DNA from: Delphinapterus leucas
Lineage: Eukaryota > Chordata > Mammalia > Artiodactyla > Monodontidae
Length of the DNA: 64,000 nucleotides
Direction: 5' to 3'
Assembly: GCF_002288925.2 (NCBI RefSeq)
Contig: NW_022098036.1
Span: forward strand, 36,412,323-36,476,322
Of the stretch, positions 60,085-64,000 are shown in pieces. The position numbers and the translations under genes are program-made. The notes under the pieces were generated by a model that saw only the letters and a program-made list of their open reading frames with translations, had not been told where the DNA came from and searched no databases. Position 1 is the stretch's first letter. Every line of letters starts with the position of its first letter.

Positions 60085-60225
60085 CAATTATTTTTTAATT
60101 GCTATTGAATGGCTAAAAAAATTAATGAATCAATCAATGAATAGATCTTTTCAGCCAGTGATAACTTTATATTATTAGTATTTGCTTGATGATCTCCAGA
60201 ATTTTAATATAATTAAGAATACTGA

Positions 60226-61088
60226 GCTCATGCAGCTCAATATCAAAAAAAACAAACAACCCAATCAAAAAATGGGCAGAAGACCTAAATAGACATTTCT
60301 CCAAAGAAGACATACAGATGGCCAACAAATACATGAAAAGATGCTCACCATCACTAATTATTAGAGAAATGCAAATCAAAACTACAATGGAGTATCACCT
60401 CACACCAGTCATAACGGCCATCATCAGAAAATCTACAAACAACAAATGCTGGAGAGGGTGTGGAGAAAAGGTAACCCTCTTGCACTGTTGGTGGGAATGT
60501 AAATTGATACAGCCACTATGGAGAACAGTATGGAAATTCCTTAAAAAACTAAAAATAGAATTACCATATGATCCAGCAATCCCACTACTGGGCATACACC
60601 CAGAGAAAACCATACTTCAAAACGACGCATGCTCCCCAATGTTCATTGCAGCACTATTTACAATAGCCAGGTCATGGAAGCAACCTAAATGCCCATCGAC
60701 AGATGAATGGATAAAGAAGATGTGGTACATATATACAATGGAATATTACTCAGCCATAAAAAGGAACGAAATTGAGTCATTTGTAGAGACGTGAATGGAT
60801 CTAGAGACTGTCATACAGAGTGAAGTAAGTCAGCAAGAGAAAAACAAATATCGTATATTAATGCATATGTGTGGAACCTAGAAAAATGGTACAGATGAAC
60901 CGACTTGCAGGGCAGAAATAGAGACACAGATGTAGAGAACAAACGTATGGACACCAAGGGGGGAAAGTGGAGGGGGGGGGGGTGGTGGGATGAAATGGGA
61001 AATTGGGATTGACATATATACCCTGATATGTATAAAATAGATAATTAATAAGAACCTGCTGTATATAAAAATAAAATTAAATTAAAAA
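60226..61088 (+). mobile_element. 5'-truncated L1: ORF2 C-terminal part plus 3' UTR
   Basis: An open frame at 60318-60794 reads [36 protein letters not shown] and [17 protein letters not shown], the L1 ORF2p C-terminus. The 3' UTR and an A-rich tail follow. Flanks AAGAATACTGA (60215-60225) and AAGAATGCTGA (61089-61099) are a diverged duplication. Confidence 0.93.
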
Positions 61089-61444
61089 AAGAATGCTGAT
61101 TGTTTGAGTACTGTATTTGGGGATTTTACTCCTTTTGGTTATTTTTATCAAGTAAGTCATTTACTAATTAATGACTCTAACATATTTGGCATTGTGCTAA
61201 ATTAGATAGAAGCTTTGCTCTCATAGAGTTTACATAGTAATCAAACCTTGATGACTGTTTGGAAGGTACAAGGCATCAGGTAATGCTACTGCCTACAGCC
61301 ATGGTCTGAGAAGAATGTATAGCAGGTGGGAAAAATGAAAGGCTATACTGGTACCTCTATGATTCTCCAGAAGATGCTTTTGACTGGTTGGTTCAGAATC
61401 ATAATTTGGGGGCAAGGTTGGCAAAGATCACACGAATGATATTT
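61089..61444. other. intronic stretch with no recognised element
   Basis: Unassigned. Confidence 0.45.
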
Positions 61445-61575
61445 CTTATAGCAATAAACATTTATTGGGTATCAATTATGTGCCAAACACCATAATTTTC
61501 ATTACAGGAATGGCATTGGTGGATAAGAGGCATATGATGTGATGTGGTACCTGATCTTAAGGGCTTGTAATCTGG
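61445..61575. mobile_element. L2-like remnant
   Basis: GCAATAAACATTTATTGGGT, ATCAATTATGTGCCAAACAC and a segment with GGTACCTGATCTTAAGGGCT fit the L2 3' region. Confidence 0.55.
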
Positions 61576-61670
61576 CTGTGAAGAGAAGCCTCTGGCTACT
61601 CAAAATGAGAGCTATCAATGCAAGGCAAAGGTTTTTGATAAGACTTAACCCATCAGGTTGTGGTAGGTTT

Positions 61671-61875
61671 CTTTTTTTTTTTTCGGTACGCGGGCCTCTC
61701 ACTGTTGTGGCCTCTCCCATTGTGGAGCACACGCTCCGGACGCGCAGGCCCAGCGGCCATGGCTCACGGGCCTAGCCGCTCCGCGGCACGTGGGATCCTC
61801 CCGGACCGGGGCACGATCCCGTGTCCCCAGCATCAGCAGGCACATTCTCAACCACTGCGCCACCAGGGAAGCCCT
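61671..61875 (-). mobile_element. CHR-2-type SINE (reverse)
   Basis: A T-rich tail, CGGTACGCGGGCCTCTCACT, GGCCATGGCTCACGGGCC and CACTGCGCCACCAGGGAAGC. The duplication GTAGGTTT is at 61663-61670 and 61876-61883. Confidence 0.94.
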
Positions 61876-62138
61876 GTAGGTTTTAAATGAGGTAAGTGAG
61901 GTGAATGTGCCACATGACTAGTGAGGCTGTGACCCAAAAGTAATGTGCAATTGATATACATGCTAAATTATGGGCATTGACTTTGGAGATGAGAAAGATC
62001 ATTACCAGCTGGAGTAGATAAAGATCCATAGGACTAGAACTAGGCCATGAAAGTTGCTGAAGTTCGAAAAAGTGGAGGGGAAGAAGGACAGGCATTATAG
62101 CTGGGGGATTCACATAAGAAAAGGTCAAGAAACTACAG

Positions 62139-62244
62139 ATTTTTTTTTTTTTTTTTGGCCGCGCCACTCGGCTTGCGGGATCAAACTCATGCCCTCGGCA
62201 GTGAAAGCGCATGGTCCTAACAACTGGACCACCAGGGAATGCCC
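62139..62244 (-). mobile_element. short tRNA-derived SINE (reverse)
   Basis: A poly-T tail, TTGGCCGCGCCACTCGGCTT, GCGGGATCAAACTCATGCCC and CAACTGGACCACCAGGGAAT. It is similar in length to the copy at 24078 but more diverged. CAAGAAAC on both sides is a probable target duplication. Confidence 0.85.
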
Positions 62245-62317
62245 AAGAAACCATAACTTTTGCAACATTTTAAAAAGCATGGAATTTCAAGTGGAATGTG
62301 ATGTTAATAATAATTCA

Positions 62318-62430
62318 ATTATCCATCTATCCATCTAAATGTACTTGAGTGCCTCCTATATTCCAGGCACCGTTCTCACTGGTAGGGATATAACGGTGGG
62401 CAACAAGATTGCTGCTCTCATGGAACTTAT
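62318..62430. mobile_element. L2-like remnant
   Basis: CCATCTAAATGTACTTGAGT, GCCTCCTATATTCCAGGCAC and TTGCTGCTCTCATGGAACTT follow the L2 3' region. Confidence 0.6.
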
Positions 62431-62514
62431 ATGCAAATTTGCCTGTGTCTTGGGGGGTGGCAGTGGTGTGAGGCTGGAAATAAAACATAAATAAACATAC
62501 CAGAAAACATCAAT

Positions 62515-63118
62515 ATATGTTGGTGAGGAGACAGAGAAACTGGAACCCTCATCTGTTGCTGGTGGGATTTCAAAATGACGTACTCACTTTGGAAAACAGT
62601 ACATTTCCTCAAAAAGTTAAACAGAATTACCATATGGTCCAGGAGTTTCTCTCCTAGGTATATACCCAAAAGAACTGAGAACATATGACCACACAAAAAC
62701 CTGTAGACAAATTCATAACCCCATGATTCATGATAGCCAAAAGGTGCAAATGACCCAAACATCCATTGATAGATAAATAGATTTAAAAAAACCAGTATAT
62801 CCATACAATGGGATATTTTTTGGCAATAAAAAGGAATGAAGTACTGATACATACCACAGCATGGATGAAAACATTATGCTAAGTGAAATAAGCTGGACAC
62901 AAAAGGCCACGTGTTGTATGAGTTCATTTATATGAAGTGGCCAGAATAGGCAAGTGCCTAGAAACAGAAAGTATATTAGTAGGTGCCAGGGGCTGCAGTC
63001 GGGGGATATAGGGAGTGACTGCTGAGAGGTAAACGGTTTCTTTTCAGGGCAGTAAAAACATTTTGAAATTAGATGTTATGGTATATGAATTATATCTCAA
63101 TAAAGTTGTTATTTTTTA
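62515..63118 (+). mobile_element. old L1 3' end
   Basis: GAAACTGGAACCCTCATCTG, AAGTGAAATAAGCTGGACAC, TTCATTTATATGAAGTGGCC, GGTGCCAGGGGCTGCAG and TATCTCAATAAAGTTGTTA give the ORF2 end and 3' UTR of an older L1 family, the same as at 15005-15552. Confidence 0.85.
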
Positions 63119-63894
63119 AAATCTCTCAGTTAAGGGCAGGTATATATTGTCAACCACAAAGCTGATGATATAATCAGATAATTTTCCATTCCTTTAGAGT
63201 GTGTTATGACAACAGACTCGATATTACCAATACCATCCAGTCTGTCACCATGGTTCTGCAACCATGGATCAATACACTGATCAATACACTTACAAATGCA
63301 AATGTAGAACTTGTATTTATTTTTTTAAAAGTAATGGCTATAAAATTTCCTGGGATACAGTTACAACTACAGACCTATAAATCTCAGTCAACAGATAAAA
63401 CATTCTGCTATATGATAAAAAAAATACAGTTCCTTTTTTAATATAGCTGTCTTAACTTCTAGAGACATCATAAAACATAACAGAAAAGTATATATATAAG
63501 AGCATGCCTGGAAAAGGAGTTGAAGAAAATGTGGGAGTTGAAGAATGTTAGTTAAGTGTAATTATTGCAGTGATGAGTTTCATATATATTTAGATACATC
63601 TTATGAAATTGTAATCTATTGTGTTAGTATCTGTACAAGAATGAGAGACCTGACATGTCAGATAGACTTCATATACTTTACCAAAGATGATTCTGAGTTG
63701 ACTATATGGATCTGAACCAAAACACAATAAAAATAATGCTGTGTTTGCTTCAAATAATCAAGATTTACTTGAATGCAAAATAATAACCAACAATCACTGA
63801 GCCATAAATTGCTAGAGCTCTTTTCTTAGTAGTATCTTCTTAGTTATTTTTCACTAATCTCCTACACTAATGGCAAATGTTTTTTGTGTATTTC
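63119..63894. other. intronic stretch with no recognised element
   Basis: AT-rich and unassigned. Confidence 0.45.
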
Positions 63895-64000
63895 TGTGTG
63901 CTATGCATTTTTTAGGTACTTTATATGTATGGACTCATTTAATCCTCACAACAGCACTCTGAGACATACATTGCTGTCATCTACCTATTTTACAAATGAG
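63895..64000 (-). mobile_element. MIR-like remnant (reverse), cut by the window edge
   Basis: GGACTCATTTAATCCTCACA, ACAGCACTCTGAGACATACA and TCTACCTATTTTACAAATGA are the complement of the MIR 3' half. Confidence 0.75.

Larger units (their letters stand above)
54517..64000 (-). other. AKAP6: AKAP6 upstream intron (partial)
   Basis: This lies 5' of the spectrin-repeat exon on the gene strand. No minus-strand frame here resembles the preceding part of the spectrin repeat, so the next upstream exon should be beyond the right edge (inference). Recognised contents are L1, SINE, MER5A-like, Tigger-like, L2 and MIR remnants plus a CT/CA repeat. Confidence 0.7.

Noticed and set aside
60318..60794. 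158-codon open frame
   Set aside because: A 5'-truncated L1 ORF2 C-terminal remnant, parallel to 20059-21136.

Overview
The window is mammalian nuclear DNA from a cetartiodactyl, most probably a whale or dolphin. The main evidence is several near-identical copies of a GC-rich tRNA-derived SINE of the CHR type (CHR = Cetacea, Hippopotamidae, Ruminantia) in the short form abundant in cetaceans, plus L1 3' ends of the cetartiodactyl kind and a short mariner hairpin family also common in cattle. The species cannot be read from the sequence.

One protein-coding gene is recognised, on the minus strand: the 3' part of AKAP6 (mAKAP), the large A-kinase anchoring scaffold of the muscle and neuronal nuclear envelope. 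Two coding exons are present. A 216-nt exon (54301-54516) encodes 72 residues of a spectrin-like repeat. A giant exon (5452-8832) encodes the last 1126 residues, including the PKA-RII binding helix. They are joined in phase 0 across a 45,468-bp intron. Both exons are open and their splice sites are good, so the gene looks intact. The rest of the gene lies beyond the right edge, and 54517-64000 is taken as upstream intron.

Layout: 1-5451 lies downstream of the AKAP6 stop (3' UTR and/or flank), poor in recognisable transposons but with a long TG-rich tract. 5452-8832 is the giant exon. 8833-54300 is the intron, filled with CHR and other tRNA-derived SINEs, MIR and L2 remnants, a mariner hairpin element, a candidate LTR and many L1s. 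The L1s include a nearly complete but dead copy at 29929-35795 with a SINE in ORF1, a twin-primed (5'-inverted) copy at 38599-39157, and a nested L1 stack at 43727-50756 whose host insertion is bracketed by a 10-bp target duplication. 54301-54516 is the spectrin-repeat exon. 54517-64000 is intron with further L1, SINE, Tigger-like and MER5A-like elements.

No new biological system is evident. The most notable signals are structural: a perfect 20-bp inverted repeat inside the dead L1 that looks like a template-switch mutation, a hairpin-forming mariner element that could yield small RNAs, the twin-primed L1, and the transposon-poor zone around the giant exon. Repeat family names rest on recognition, not on a database search.
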